64,000 nt of DNA from Streptomyces hygroscopicus subsp. hygroscopicus (GTDB lineage Bacteria > Actinomycetota > Actinomycetes > Streptomycetales > Streptomycetaceae), in contig NZ_BSSM01000011.1 in NCBI RefSeq assembly GCF_030269125.1, positions 124,001 to 188,000 on the forward strand, read 5' to 3'. How positions within the stretch are numbered: the first letter of the stretch is position 1; every line of letters begins with the position of its first letter. Positions 50,234 through 61,778 of this stretch are shown piece after piece. Made by a program: the position numbers and the translations under genes. The notes beneath the pieces were generated by a model, which was not told the DNA's origin, did not search any database, and saw only the letters and a list, made by a program, of their open reading frames with translations.

Positions 50234-50725
50234 GCCCCCTCCAACGGGTCCAGCGCGCCGGTGGTTACGACACGGAACGAGACGGAAGCGGAACGTAACG
50301 CTACGGCTCCGCCTTCCCTCGCCGTGATGGGGCCAAGACGGCGCTTTGAAGCGTGTCGGGTGGCGCACCGGGATCCACGCGCCCCTTCGTGCACCACTCC
50401 GCCCGCCTCTGTTCGTCTTGTGTCAAGTGAATCGCGTGCGGCGGGGCGGGAGTTCATTCGAAGGGGTGGCGAATGGTGGCGTTTCTGTGATCCGCGTGGC
50501 TTAGCCGGTGATCACGGGGTTACTGTCAGTGTGCAGAACCCTCGGGCACATGCGCCCGTGGTTATGCCGGGGGCAATCCGAAGGCGACTTCGAGACCGCC
50601 CCGGAGGCGGCTCGGTAAAGCGTTCGAAGGCTGAGAACCGGGGGACGCGGGGCCGTATTTACCGGCATTCTGATAGGGCTTGGCGCACTCGGGCGGCAAG
50701 AGGTCTCAGGAATGGGGGCGTTCCA
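50234..50725. other. Divergent intergenic region of 492 bp upstream of nsdA
   Basis: This gap separates the prim-pol gene from nsdA. It holds an nsdA promoter candidate with TACTGT at 50521-50526. Runs of in-frame codons here are high-GC open frames without protein likeness. No RNA gene or clear inverted repeat is seen. Confidence 0.4.
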
Positions 50726-52201
50726 GTGGGCGGCAATGGCGGTAGCGGGACAAACGCTGACAAGCGCCCCAATGAGCTGCTCGGCTCGTGGTTCGTGCGC
50801 AGCGGGTGGTCCAAGGGGGAGCTGGCCCGCCAAGTGAACCGCAGGGCACGGCAGTTGGGTGCCAACCACATCTCCACCGACACCTCCCGGGTGCGCCGCT
50901 GGCTGGACGGCGAGAACCCGCGCGAGCCGATCCCGCGCATCCTCTCGGAGCTGTTCTCCGAGCGTTTCGGCTGTGTGGTCTCCATCGAGGACCTGGGCCT
51001 GCGCGCCGCCCGCCCGTCGCCCGCCGCCTCCGGTGTGGACCTCCCCTGGACCGGCCCCCAGACCGTCGCCCTCCTCGGCGAGTTCTCCCGCAGCGACCTC
51101 ATGCTCGCCCGCCGCGGCTTCCTCGGCACCTCCCTCGCGCTCTCCGCGGGCCCCTCCCTGATCGAGCCCATGCAGCGCTGGCTCGTGCCCACCCCCGGCG
51201 CCCCGGCCGGACCCGCCCCCGAGCCCCCCCTCGACTCCCGCCGGCCGGGCCGGCTGTCCAGGCCGGAGCTGGAGCTGCTGGAGTCGACCACCCGGATGTT
51301 CCGCCAGTGGGACGCCCAGTGCGGCGGCGGCCTGCGCCGCAAGGCCGTCGTCGGCCAGCTGCACGAGGTCACCGACCTGCTCCAGGAGTCCCAGCCCGAG
51401 GCCACCACCCGCAAGCTCTTCAAGGTCGCCGCCGAGCTGGCCGAACTGGCCGGCTGGATGTCGTACGACGTCGGACTCCAGCCCACCGCCCAGAAGTACT
51501 TCGTGCTCGCGCTGCACGCCGCCAAGGAGGCCGGGGACCGGCCCCTCGGCTCGTACGTCCTCTCCAGCATGAGCCGCCAGATGATCCACCTCGGCCGGCC
51601 CGACGACGCCCTGGAACTGATCCACCTGGCCCAGTACGGCAGCCGTGACTGCGCGGGGCCGCGCACCCAGGCCATGCTGTATGCGATGGAGGCCCGCGCC
51701 TACGCCAACATGGGGCAGCCCGGCCGGACCAAGCGCGCGGTGCGCATGGCCGAGGACACCTTCGCCGAGGCCGACGAGTGGGACGAGCCGGACCCCGACT
51801 GGATCCGCTTCTTCTCCGAGGCCGAGCTGTACGCGGAGAACTCCCACTCGTTCCGCGACCTCGCCTACAGCGCGGGCCGCAGCCCCGCCTACGCCTCCCT
51901 CGCCGAGCCCCTGATGCGGCGGGCGGTGGACCTGTTCGCCGAGGACGGCGAGCACCAGCGGTCGTATGCGCTCAACCTGATCGGCATGGCCACCGTGCAT
52001 CTGCTCCGGGGCGAGCCCGAGGCCGGTGCCGAGTTCGCCTCGCGGGCCATGACCGTGGCCAAGAAGGTCCGCTCCGAGCGCGTGAACACCCGTATCCGAA
52101 AAACGGTCGGCACGGCCGTGCGGGACCACGGCGATCTCGGTGCCGTGGTCGACCTCGCCGAACAGCTCGCCGTCGACCTCCCCGAGTCCGAGGCCGTCTG
52201 A
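50726..52201 (+). CDS. nsdA: NsdA, negative regulator of sporulation and antibiotic production
   Basis: The 491-residue protein matches NsdA of S. coelicolor, whose loss increases actinorhodin and sporulation. The N-terminus (VGGNGGSGTNADKRPNELLG, SWFVRSGWSKGELARQVNRR, DTSRVRRWLDGENPREPIPR) resembles a helix-turn-helix of the XRE type. A twin-arginine-like RRGFLGTSLALSAGPSL lies near 130. The C-terminal half is tetratricopeptide-like (AQKYFVLALHAAKEAGDRPL; GRPDDALELIHLAQYGS). It is thought to be cytoplasmic. GTG 50726 is used, as homology starts there. Confidence 0.92.
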   Translation: MGGNGGSGTNADKRPNELLGSWFVRSGWSKGELARQVNRRARQLGANHISTDTSRVRRWLDGENPREPIPRILSELFSERFGCVVSIEDLGLRAARPSPAASGVDLPWTGPQTVALLGEFSRSDLMLARRGFLGTSLALSAGPSLIEPMQRWLVPTPGAPAGPAPEPPLDSRRPGRLSRPELELLESTTRMFRQWDAQCGGGLRRKAVVGQLHEVTDLLQESQPEATTRKLFKVAAELAELAGWMSYDVGLQPTAQKYFVLALHAAKEAGDRPLGSYVLSSMSRQMIHLGRPDDALELIHLAQYGSRDCAGPRTQAMLYAMEARAYANMGQPGRTKRAVRMAEDTFAEADEWDEPDPDWIRFFSEAELYAENSHSFRDLAYSAGRSPAYASLAEPLMRRAVDLFAEDGEHQRSYALNLIGMATVHLLRGEPEAGAEFASRAMTVAKKVRSERVNTRIRKTVGTAVRDHGDLGAVVDLAEQLAVDLPESEAV

Positions 52202-52332
52202 CCCCGGCTCCCCCCCGAACCCCGGCCGCGGCCGGACCTCCCGAACCGCCCGACTCGGCTCCCCCAACGCCAGGTCATCGAGAGGTACCGGCCGCGGTCG
52301 GTTCATGGACGTGTAACACAGAGGTCGTCTTC

Positions 52333-52370
52333 GTCACCCCGGTGAAACAACGAGTGGCTTCCGTGGAAAC
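52333..52370 (+). promoter_or_regulatory. GlnR box upstream of amtB
   Basis: GTCAC (52333-52337), 6 nt, GAAAC (52344-52348), 6 nt, degenerate TGGCT (52355-52359), 6 nt, GAAAC (52366-52370). This matches the gTnAc-n6-GaAAc double site of the nitrogen regulator GlnR with exact 22-bp spacing between the two GAAAC half-sites. It lies about 110 bp before amtB. Confidence 0.82.
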
Positions 52371-52478
52371 GGTGCTACGTCAGTCTCTGGCGCATACCCG
52401 GCCCACCCCCCGCCCCACCGACACCGGACCGCTGAGGCACCGCCCGCACGGGCCGTACCGATCGACGAGGAGACGCCG

Positions 52479-53858
52479 ATGGCTCCAGCCATCATGCTTG
52501 CGGCGGACGCACCCAAGCTGTCGTCCGCCAACACAGGCTTCATGCTCATTGCTTCCGCCCTGGTGCTGCTCATGACCCCGGGCCTGGCCTTCTTCTACGG
52601 AGGCATGGTCCGCGTCAAGAGCACCCTGAACATGCTGATGATGAGCTTCATCAGCATGGGCATCGTCACCATCCTGTGGGTGCTCTACGGCTTCTCCATG
52701 AGCTTCGGCACGGACCACGGCTCGCTGATCGGCTGGACCTCCGACTTCGTCGGCTGGACCGGCATCGGTAAGACGGACCTGTGGCCCGGTTACACCATCC
52801 CGGTCTTCGTCTTCGCCGTCTTCCAGATGATGTTCGCGATCATCACCCCTGCCCTGATCAGCGGTGCCCTCGCCGACCGGGTGAAATTCAGCGCCTGGAC
52901 CCTCTTCGTCGTGCTGTGGGTCACCATCGTCTACTTCCCGGTCGCCCACTGGGTCTGGGGCACCGGCGGCTGGGCCTTCGAACTCGGCGTGATCGACTTC
53001 GCCGGCGGTACGGCGGTCCACATCAACGCCGGTGCCGCGGCCCTCGGCGTCATCCTCGTCATCGGCAAGCGCGTCGGCTTCAAGAAGGACCCGATGCGCC
53101 CGCACAGCCTCCCGCTCGTCATGCTCGGCTCCGGTCTGCTGTGGTTCGGCTGGTTCGGCTTCAACGCCGGCTCCTGGCTCGGCAACGACGACGGCGTCGG
53201 CCCTCTGATGTTCGTCAACACGCAGATCGCCACCGCCGCCGCCATGCTCGCCTGGCTCGGCTACGAGAAGATCCGCCACGGTGCCTGCACCACCCTCGGC
53301 GCCGCCTCCGGCGCGGTCGCCGGCCTCGTCGCCATCACCCCCTCCGGCGGCGCGGTCACCCCGCTCGGCGCGATCGCCGTCGGCGCCATCGCCGGTGTCG
53401 CCTGCGCCGCGGCCGTCGGACTGAAGTTCCGCTTCGGTTACGACGACTCCCTGGACGTCGTCGGCGTCCACATGGTCGGCGGCATCCTCGGCTCCCTGCT
53501 GATCGGCTTCTTCGCCAGCGGCAAGGGCCAGTCCACCGCCACCGGCGTCTTCTACGGCGACCACTCCTTCACCCAGCTGTGGAAGCAGTGCGCCGGCGTC
53601 GGCGGCGTCCTCGTCTACTCCCTGGTCGTCTCCGCCGTCCTCGCCTTCCTCCTCGACAAGACCATCGGGATGCGCGTCACCCAGGACGAGGAGGTCTCCG
53701 GCATCGACCGTGCCGAGCACGCCGAGACGGCGTACGACTTCAGCGGCGCCGGCGGCGGTGTCCTCGGGTCCGCCGTCTCCGCCCCGGCCGGCGGGAAGCA
53801 GCCGGAGAATCAGGACGACAAGAAGAGCGGGAAGCAGACCAAGAAGGTGGACGCATGA
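52479..53858 (+). CDS. amtB: Ammonium transporter AmtB
   Basis: The 459-residue protein is an Amt/Mep/Rh channel with eleven membrane segments. Signatures are FMLIASALVLLMTPGLAFFY, GGMVRVKSTLNMLMMSF, FAGGTAVHINAGAAALGVIL and DVVGVHMVGGILGSLLIGFF, with pore histidines in AVHIN and GVHMV. A soluble C-terminal tail (KKSGKQTKKVDA) would be the GlnK contact. ATG 52479 has GAGGAGA upstream. The glnK start overlaps its stop, and the GlnR box upstream predicts activation under nitrogen limitation. Confidence 0.97.
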   Translation: MAPAIMLAADAPKLSSANTGFMLIASALVLLMTPGLAFFYGGMVRVKSTLNMLMMSFISMGIVTILWVLYGFSMSFGTDHGSLIGWTSDFVGWTGIGKTDLWPGYTIPVFVFAVFQMMFAIITPALISGALADRVKFSAWTLFVVLWVTIVYFPVAHWVWGTGGWAFELGVIDFAGGTAVHINAGAAALGVILVIGKRVGFKKDPMRPHSLPLVMLGSGLLWFGWFGFNAGSWLGNDDGVGPLMFVNTQIATAAAMLAWLGYEKIRHGACTTLGAASGAVAGLVAITPSGGAVTPLGAIAVGAIAGVACAAAVGLKFRFGYDDSLDVVGVHMVGGILGSLLIGFFASGKGQSTATGVFYGDHSFTQLWKQCAGVGGVLVYSLVVSAVLAFLLDKTIGMRVTQDEEVSGIDRAEHAETAYDFSGAGGGVLGSAVSAPAGGKQPENQDDKKSGKQTKKVDA

Positions 53859-54193
53859 AGCTCATCACGGCCGTCGTCAAGCCGTACCGGCTCGACGAGA
53901 TCAAGGAAGCCCTCCAGTCCTTCGGCGTCCATGGACTGACGGTCACCGAGGCCAGCGGCTACGGTCGGCAGCGGGGCCACACGGAGGTCTACCGCGGCGC
54001 GGAGTACACCGTCGACCTGGTTCCCAAGATCCGCATCGAGGTCCTCACCGAGGACGACGACGCCGAGGAACTGATCGAGGCCATCGTCAAGGCGGCCCGC
54101 ACCGGCAAGATCGGCGACGGCAAGGTCTGGTCGGTCCCGGTCGAGACGGCCGTACGGGTCCGCACCGGCGAACGCGGCCCGGACGCCCTCTGA
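53855..54193 (+). CDS. glnK: Nitrogen regulatory PII protein GlnK
   Basis: GlnK is a trimeric sensor of 2-oxoglutarate and ATP/ADP that blocks AmtB. The 112-residue protein has MKLITAVVKPYRLDEIKEAL, the T-loop with Tyr51 in YRGAEYTVDLVPKI, and the B-loop TGKIGDGKVWSVPVE. In Streptomyces GlnK is adenylylated on Tyr51, reportedly by the GlnD encoded next. ATG overlaps the amtB stop (ATGA), coupling the two. Confidence 0.98.
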   Translation: MKLITAVVKPYRLDEIKEALQSFGVHGLTVTEASGYGRQRGHTEVYRGAEYTVDLVPKIRIEVLTEDDDAEELIEAIVKAARTGKIGDGKVWSVPVETAVRVRTGERGPDAL

Positions 54194-54231
54194 ATCAGGC
54201 TGGAACACCGGAACGGAACGGGAGTCGCTGG

Positions 54232-56691
54232 GTGACGGGAACGGATGAGCGGACACCGGCCGAAGGCCCGGAACCCGGCGGCTACGCGGCGGCACGGCTG
54301 CGCCTCCTCACCGAGGGGGCGCGGACCGGGCCGCCGCGCCGTGCCGCCCTCGCCGAACTGACCGACGACTGGCTCGCCGGACTGTTCACCGCCGCGGCCG
54401 GCCGTCCCCAGGGCGTCTCCCTCGTCGCCGTCGGCGGCTACGGCCGCGGCGAACTGTCCCCCCGCAGCGACCTGGACCTCCTGCTGCTGCACGACGGCTC
54501 CGACCCCACCGCGGTCGCCGCCCTCGCCGACCGCCTCTGGTACCCCGTGTGGGACCTGGGCCTCGACCTCGACCACTCCGTGCGCACCCTCGCCGAGGCC
54601 CGCAGGACGGCCGGCGAGGACCTCAAGGTCCAGCTCGGCCTGCTGGACGCCCGCCACGTCGCCGGCGACCTCGGTCTGACCACCGCGCTGCGCACCGCCG
54701 TCCTCGCCGACTGGCGCAACCAGGCCCCCCGCCGGCTGCCCGAACTGAAGGAACTGGGCGACGAACGCGCCGCCCGCCAGGGCGAGTTGAGGTTCCTCCT
54801 CGAACCCGACCTCAAGGAGGCCCGCGGCGGACTGCGGGACGCCACCGCGCTGCGCGCCGTGGCCGCCTCCTGGCTCGCCGACGCCCCCCGCGAGGGCCTC
54901 GCCGAGGCCCGCCGCCACCTCCTCGACGTCCGTGACGCGCTCCACCTGAGCACCGGCCGCGCCACCGACCGGCTCGCCCTCCAGGAACAGGACCAGGTCG
55001 CGGCCGAACTGGGCCTGCTCGACGCCGACGTCCTGCTCCGGCAGGTCTACGAGGCCGCCCGCGTGATCTCCTACGCCGGTGACGTCACCTGGCGCGAAGT
55101 GGGGCGCGTCCTGCGCTCGCGCGCCGTGCGCCCACGCCTGCGCGCCATGCTGGGCGGCGGCAGACAGGTCGCCGAACGGTCCCCGCTGGCCGAGGGCGTG
55201 GTCGAACAGGACGGCGAGGTGGTGCTCGCCCGCGCCGCGCGCCCCGAACGCGACCCCGTGCTCCCGCTGCGCGCCGCGGCCGCCGCCGCCCAGGCGGGCC
55301 TCCCGCTCTCCCCGTACGCGGTACGGCGCATGGCCGCGGGCACCCGCCCCCTGCCCACCCCCTGGCCCGCCGAGGCGCGCGAACAACTGGTGACCCTGCT
55401 CGGCTCCGGCCGTCCCACCGTCGAGGTCTGGGAGGCGCTGGAGGCCGAGGGACTGATCAGCCGCCTGCTCCCGGACTGGGAACGGGTCCGCTGCCGCCCC
55501 CAGCGCAACGCCGTGCACGTGTGGACCGTCGACCGGCACCTGATCGAGACCGCCGTGCGCGCCTCCGCGCTCACCCGCCACGTCCACCGCCCCGACCTGC
55601 TCCTCGTCGCCGCCCTGCTGCACGACATCGGCAAGGGCTGGCCCGGCGACCACTCGGTGGCCGGCGAGATCATCGCCAAGGACGTGGCCGCACGCATCGG
55701 CTTCGACCCCGAGGACGCCGCCGTCCTGTCGACCCTGGTACGCCACCACCTCCTGCTGGTGGACACCGCCACCCGCCGCGACCTCGACGACCCCGCCACC
55801 GTGCGCTCCGTCGCCGAGGCCGTCGGCACCCAGAGCACCCTGGAACTCCTGCACGCCCTCACCGAGGCCGACGCCCTCGCCACCGGCCCGGCCGCCTGGT
55901 CCGCCTGGCGCGGCTCCCTCGTCGGCGACCTGGTCCGCCGGGTCGGCGCCCTCCTCGCCGGGGAGGTCCCGGACGAACCGGCGCCCACCGCGCCCACCGC
56001 CGAGCAGGAACGCCTGGCCATCGAGGCGTTCCGCACCGGCGGTCCGGTCCTGGCGCTGCGCGCCCGCAGCGAGCCGGTCCCCGCCGAGGAACCGCCCGGC
56101 GCGCCCGAACCGCTCGGCGTCGAGCTGCTCATCGCCGTACCCGACCAGACCGCCGTGCTGCCCGCGGTCGCCGGAGTCCTCGCCGTGCACCGGCTCACCG
56201 TCCGCACCGCGGAGCTGCGCACCCTGCGGCTGCCGGAGGACGTGCACGACGGCGACGGCTCGGTGCTGCTGCTCGACTGGCGCGTCGCCGCCGAGTACGG
56301 CTCCCTGCCCGAGGCGGCCCGGCTGCGCGCCGACCTCGTGCGCGCGCTCGACGGCTCCCTCGACATCGCCGGCCGGCTCGCCGAGCGCGACGCCGCCTAC
56401 CCGAGGCGCCGAGGTCTGCTCGCCCCGCCGCCCCGGGTGACCGTGGCGCCCGCCGCCTCCCACCACGCCACGGTGATCGAGGTCCGCGCCCAGGACGCCC
56501 CCGGCCTGCTCCACCGCATCGGCATGGCCCTGGAGAAGGCGGGTGTCCGGGTCCGCAGCATGCACGTCTCGACCCTGGGCGCCAACGCGGTCGACGCCTT
56601 CTACGTCACCACGGGGGCGGGCGAGCCCCTGCCGGCGGGGGACGCGGGGTCGGTGGCGAGGGCGCTGGAGGAGACGCTGCGGGCGCCGTGA
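54232..56691 (+). CDS. glnD: PII nucleotidyltransferase GlnD
   Basis: GlnD modifies and demodifies PII. The 819-residue protein has an N-terminal nucleotidyltransferase site, VGGYGRGELSPRSDLDLLLL near 68-87, with the G-S-x-A-x-x-S-D-x-D-like metal motif SDLDL. A GlnD PII-uridylyltransferase helical domain follows, then an HD hydrolase domain (LLVAALLHDIGKGWPGDHS near 455-475), and two ACT domains at about 625-700 and 745-815 (HATVIEVRAQDAPGLLHRIG). GTG 54232 lies 38 bp after glnK. Confidence 0.95.
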   Translation: MTGTDERTPAEGPEPGGYAAARLRLLTEGARTGPPRRAALAELTDDWLAGLFTAAAGRPQGVSLVAVGGYGRGELSPRSDLDLLLLHDGSDPTAVAALADRLWYPVWDLGLDLDHSVRTLAEARRTAGEDLKVQLGLLDARHVAGDLGLTTALRTAVLADWRNQAPRRLPELKELGDERAARQGELRFLLEPDLKEARGGLRDATALRAVAASWLADAPREGLAEARRHLLDVRDALHLSTGRATDRLALQEQDQVAAELGLLDADVLLRQVYEAARVISYAGDVTWREVGRVLRSRAVRPRLRAMLGGGRQVAERSPLAEGVVEQDGEVVLARAARPERDPVLPLRAAAAAAQAGLPLSPYAVRRMAAGTRPLPTPWPAEAREQLVTLLGSGRPTVEVWEALEAEGLISRLLPDWERVRCRPQRNAVHVWTVDRHLIETAVRASALTRHVHRPDLLLVAALLHDIGKGWPGDHSVAGEIIAKDVAARIGFDPEDAAVLSTLVRHHLLLVDTATRRDLDDPATVRSVAEAVGTQSTLELLHALTEADALATGPAAWSAWRGSLVGDLVRRVGALLAGEVPDEPAPTAPTAEQERLAIEAFRTGGPVLALRARSEPVPAEEPPGAPEPLGVELLIAVPDQTAVLPAVAGVLAVHRLTVRTAELRTLRLPEDVHDGDGSVLLLDWRVAAEYGSLPEAARLRADLVRALDGSLDIAGRLAERDAAYPRRRGLLAPPPRVTVAPAASHHATVIEVRAQDAPGLLHRIGMALEKAGVRVRSMHVSTLGANAVDAFYVTTGAGEPLPAGDAGSVARALEETLRAP

Positions 56692-56787
56692 CGCAACCGA
56701 ACGCGACCGGCGGGGACTGATGCCCTGCCGGGCCGGATACCCTTGAGGGCAGCCCAGACCACTCCGACCCCGAGGACCGACGCCACC

Positions 56788-58338
56788 GTGTTCGATACCC
56801 TCTCCGACCGCCTCAGCGCGACTTTCAAAAACCTCCGCGGCAAGGGCCGGTTGTCCGAGGCGGACATCGACGCCACGGCACGCGAGATCCGCATCGCGCT
56901 CCTCGAAGCGGACGTGGCCCTTCCGGTCGTCCGTACGTTCATCAAGAACGTCAAGGAGCGTGCCCTCGGCGCCGAGGTCTCCAAGGCGCTGAACCCGGCC
57001 CAGCAGGTCCTGAAGGTCGTCAACGACGAGCTCGTGACCATTCTCGGTGGCGAGACCCGGCGGCTGCGCTTCGCCAAGCAGCCGCCCACCGTGATCATGC
57101 TGGCGGGTCTCCAGGGCGCCGGCAAGACCACGCTCGCGGGCAAGCTCGGCCGCTGGCTCAAGGAGCAGGGCCACTCCCCGCTGCTGGTGGCCTGCGACCT
57201 CCAGCGCCCCAACGCCGTCAACCAGCTCAGCGTCGTCGCCGAGCGCGCGGGCGTGGCCGTCTACGCGCCGGAGCCCGGCAACGGCGTCGGCGACCCGGTC
57301 AAGGTCGCCAAGGACTCCATCGAGTTCGCGAAGTCCAAGGTCCACGACATCGTGATCGTGGACACCGCCGGCCGCCTCGGCATCGACCAGGAGATGATGC
57401 AGCAGGCCGCGGACATCCGCGACGCCGTCTCCCCGGACGAGATCCTTTTCGTCGTCGACGCGATGATCGGTCAGGACGCCGTCAACACGGCCGAGGCCTT
57501 CCGCGACGGCGTCGGCTTCGACGGCGTGGTCCTCTCCAAGCTCGACGGTGACGCCCGCGGTGGTGCCGCGCTGTCCATCCGGCAGATCACCGGCAAGCCG
57601 ATCATGTTCGCGTCGAACGGCGAGAAGCTGGACGACTTCGACGCGTTCCACCCCGACCGGATGGCCTCCCGCATCCTCGACATGGGTGACCTGCTCACCC
57701 TGATCGAGCAGGCGGAGAAGACCTTCAGCCAGGAAGAGGCCGCCAAGATGGCCTCGAAGCTGGCGTCCAAGAAGGGTCAGGACTTCACCCTGGACGACTT
57801 CCTGTCCCAGATGGAACAGGTCAGGAAGATGGGTTCGATCTCCAAGCTGCTCGGCATGCTGCCGGGCATGGGCCAGATCAAGGACCAGATCCAGAACATC
57901 GACGAGCGGGACGTGGACCGCACCGCCGCGATCATCAAGTCGATGACCCCGGCCGAGCGCCAGGACCCGACGATCATCAACGGCTCCCGCCGCGCCCGCA
58001 TCGCCAAGGGTTCCGGTGTCGAGGTCAGCGCCGTGAAGGGCCTGGTCGAGCGGTTCTTCGAGGCCCGCAAGATGATGTCCCGCATGGCGCAGGGCGGCGG
58101 CATGCCGGGCATGCCGGGAATCCCGGGCATGGGCGGCGGTCCCGGCCGGCAGCGGAAGCAGCAGAAGAAGGCCAAGGGCAAGCAGCGCTCCGGCAACCCG
58201 ATGAAGCGCAAGCAGCAGGAGCTGGAGGAGGCCCAGCGCCGCGAGGCCGCCGCGCAGGGCGGGAACGCGTTCGGACTGCCGCAGCAGGGCGGCGAGGAGT
58301 TCGAGCTGCCGGACGAGTTCAAGAAGTTCATGGGCTGA
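56788..58338 (+). CDS. ffh: Signal recognition particle protein Ffh (SRP54)
   Basis: Ffh binds 4.5S RNA and signal peptides and docks with FtsY. The 516-residue protein has an N domain (FDTLSDRLSATFKNLRGKGR), a GTPase domain with G1 GLQGAGKTTLAGKLGRWL near 105, CDLQRPNAVNQL, DTAGRLGIDQEMM and SKLDGDARGGAAL near 247, and a methionine-rich M domain (GMLPGMGQIKDQI; RKMMSRMAQGGGMPGMPGIP). GTG 56788 has GAGGACC upstream. Its Lys/Gln-rich tail is longer than in E. coli. Confidence 0.97.
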   Translation: MFDTLSDRLSATFKNLRGKGRLSEADIDATAREIRIALLEADVALPVVRTFIKNVKERALGAEVSKALNPAQQVLKVVNDELVTILGGETRRLRFAKQPPTVIMLAGLQGAGKTTLAGKLGRWLKEQGHSPLLVACDLQRPNAVNQLSVVAERAGVAVYAPEPGNGVGDPVKVAKDSIEFAKSKVHDIVIVDTAGRLGIDQEMMQQAADIRDAVSPDEILFVVDAMIGQDAVNTAEAFRDGVGFDGVVLSKLDGDARGGAALSIRQITGKPIMFASNGEKLDDFDAFHPDRMASRILDMGDLLTLIEQAEKTFSQEEAAKMASKLASKKGQDFTLDDFLSQMEQVRKMGSISKLLGMLPGMGQIKDQIQNIDERDVDRTAAIIKSMTPAERQDPTIINGSRRARIAKGSGVEVSAVKGLVERFFEARKMMSRMAQGGGMPGMPGIPGMGGGPGRQRKQQKKAKGKQRSGNPMKRKQQELEEAQRREAAAQGGNAFGLPQQGGEEFELPDEFKKFMG

Positions 58339-58375
58339 CGGCCGTAGGACCGTCTTGCGGCCGGCCGTACGGCCT

Positions 58376-58409
58376 GAAGGGCGCTCCCTCTTGCGAGGGG
58401 GCGCCCTTC
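58376..58409 (+). terminator. Terminator after ffh
   Basis: A 15-bp stem (58376-58390 with 58395-58409) with one G-T wobble and a TTGC loop, 38 bp after the stop codon. Confidence 0.75.
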
Positions 58410-58449
58410 ACCATGTGCCGTGTCCCGATATCTGTCTTAACGTCCCTAT

Positions 58450-60393
<1,944 letters not shown>

Positions 60394-60400
60394 GGGCGGC

Positions 60401-61288
60401 CTACGGGACGCGGGCGATCAGGTAGCGGAAGACGTTGGGCATCCGGACGGTGCCGTCGGGGCGGCGGTACGGGTGCAGGGCCTCGGTCAGCTCCTTGTCG
60501 ACCTGCTCGGCGTCGGTCGCCGCGATCGCCGCGTCGAAGAGCCCCGTGGACAGCAGTCCGCGCACCGCGCTGTCCGGGTCGGCGTATCCGAACGGGCAAG
60601 CGACTCGCCCGGAGCCGTCGGGACGCAGCCCCGCCCGCTGGGCGGCCTCCTCCAGATCGTCGCGCCGGGCCGGGCGCCAACTGCCCGCACTGCGCAAAGG
60701 ATCAGCCAGTTTCGCCGCGACCCGCAGGACGGTGGAGGTGGCGCAACGTTCCGTCGGACCCCAGCCGGCGAGCACCACGGCGGCGCCGGGGGCGGCGTGG
60801 GGGAGGGCCCGTGCGAGCAGTTCGGCGAGGCCCTGGGGATCGCCCCCGGGGTGGCGGATCGGGTCGAGGGCGGTGATCAGGGTGTAGGGGGCGGCGGGCT
60901 CGGTGCCGTCGGCGGCTTCCGCGTCGTCGGGGGAGTCCCGGTCATCTGGGACGTCCTGGAGGAGTTCCGCGGGTGCGGTGCCCGTGCCGGGGGCCCCGCC
61001 CGGGGGCAGGAGCCGTTCGCGGGCGAGGGCCAGGAGGCCGGGGGAGGGATCGGTGCCGGTGACGGTGGCGCCGCGGGCGGCCGCGAGGAGGAGGGCGAGG
61101 CCGGAGCCGCAGCGCAGGCCGAGGAGACGGGTGTCCGGACCCACGTCGAGCCGTTCGTACACCGCTTCCACCAGCGGGACGAGCATCCGTTCCTGGATCT
61201 CGGCCCAGTCCCGCGCGCGTGTCCCAAAGTTCCCGTGAGCTGTGGAATCCGTGTGCGGCGGCCGCCGCCGTACGAGCGAAGCTGTCAT
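60401..61288 (-). CDS. SAM-dependent methyltransferase-like protein
   Basis: The 295-residue protein has a class I methyltransferase fold: RLLGLRCGSGLALLLAAARG near 50-68 as the SAM glycine motif (degenerate, CGSG), ATVTGTDPSPGLLALARERL, and TLITALDPIRHPGGDP. The C-terminal FPYGYADPDSAVRGL-type region has no recognised substrate site. ATG 61288 is used; the 53 upstream residues are low-complexity. It is convergent with ftsH, 7 bp apart. The substrate is unknown. Confidence 0.75.
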   Translation of the reverse strand: MTASLVRRRPPHTDSTAHGNFGTRARDWAEIQERMLVPLVEAVYERLDVGPDTRLLGLRCGSGLALLLAAARGATVTGTDPSPGLLALARERLLPPGGAPGTGTAPAELLQDVPDDRDSPDDAEAADGTEPAAPYTLITALDPIRHPGGDPQGLAELLARALPHAAPGAAVVLAGWGPTERCATSTVLRVAAKLADPLRSAGSWRPARRDDLEEAAQRAGLRPDGSGRVACPFGYADPDSAVRGLLSTGLFDAAIAATDAEQVDKELTEALHPYRRPDGTVRMPNVFRYLIARVP

Positions 61289-61778
61289 GGATAAGCGCCC
61301 CCATCCCCGGCGGTCCGCCGCCCTGCCCGGTCGTGTGTGGCCCCCGTGCTCCGTCCCACGTATGCCAGGTAACCCCCGCACCGCGGTGCCGTCCAGGGGT
61401 CGAGGAGGCCCGCTCGGACCCGGGGCGCCGGTGTGGCGAGAATTCACATCCCGGCAATCGTGCCGCCCTTACGGTGTGCACACCGGAGGACGGGCCGGTG
61501 CCGGGGGGTGCGGTCGCGCACGGTAACGTCGCGACCGTCACGGGCGCTGACCAAGCTGAGGCTTGATACCGAGAGCGGCCGAATCGCCCCTTGCGTATCC
61601 GCGGGCCATCCTCGTGACACGGCGTACCGGGTGGAGCGTAGTGCCGTCTACGCACCGGCTTGGTAGGAGCTGTGAGGCTTTCTCCGCAGATCAGCGCACG
61701 CGCCCTCGTCAGGACGCATCAGTGCCAACTGACGGGTACGTGCAAATTATTTGGGATGCCCCGGAATAGGAACACAGC
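61289..61778. other. Intergenic region of 490 bp before the SprT-like gene
   Basis: The gap separates two divergent genes. It includes the hairpin CAAGC-TGAG-GCTTG near 61552 and an imperfect repeat CGTCAG...CTGACG at about 61708-61735, followed by an AT-rich AAATTATTTGG that may be the promoter of the next gene. Small open frames here look non-coding. Confidence 0.4.
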
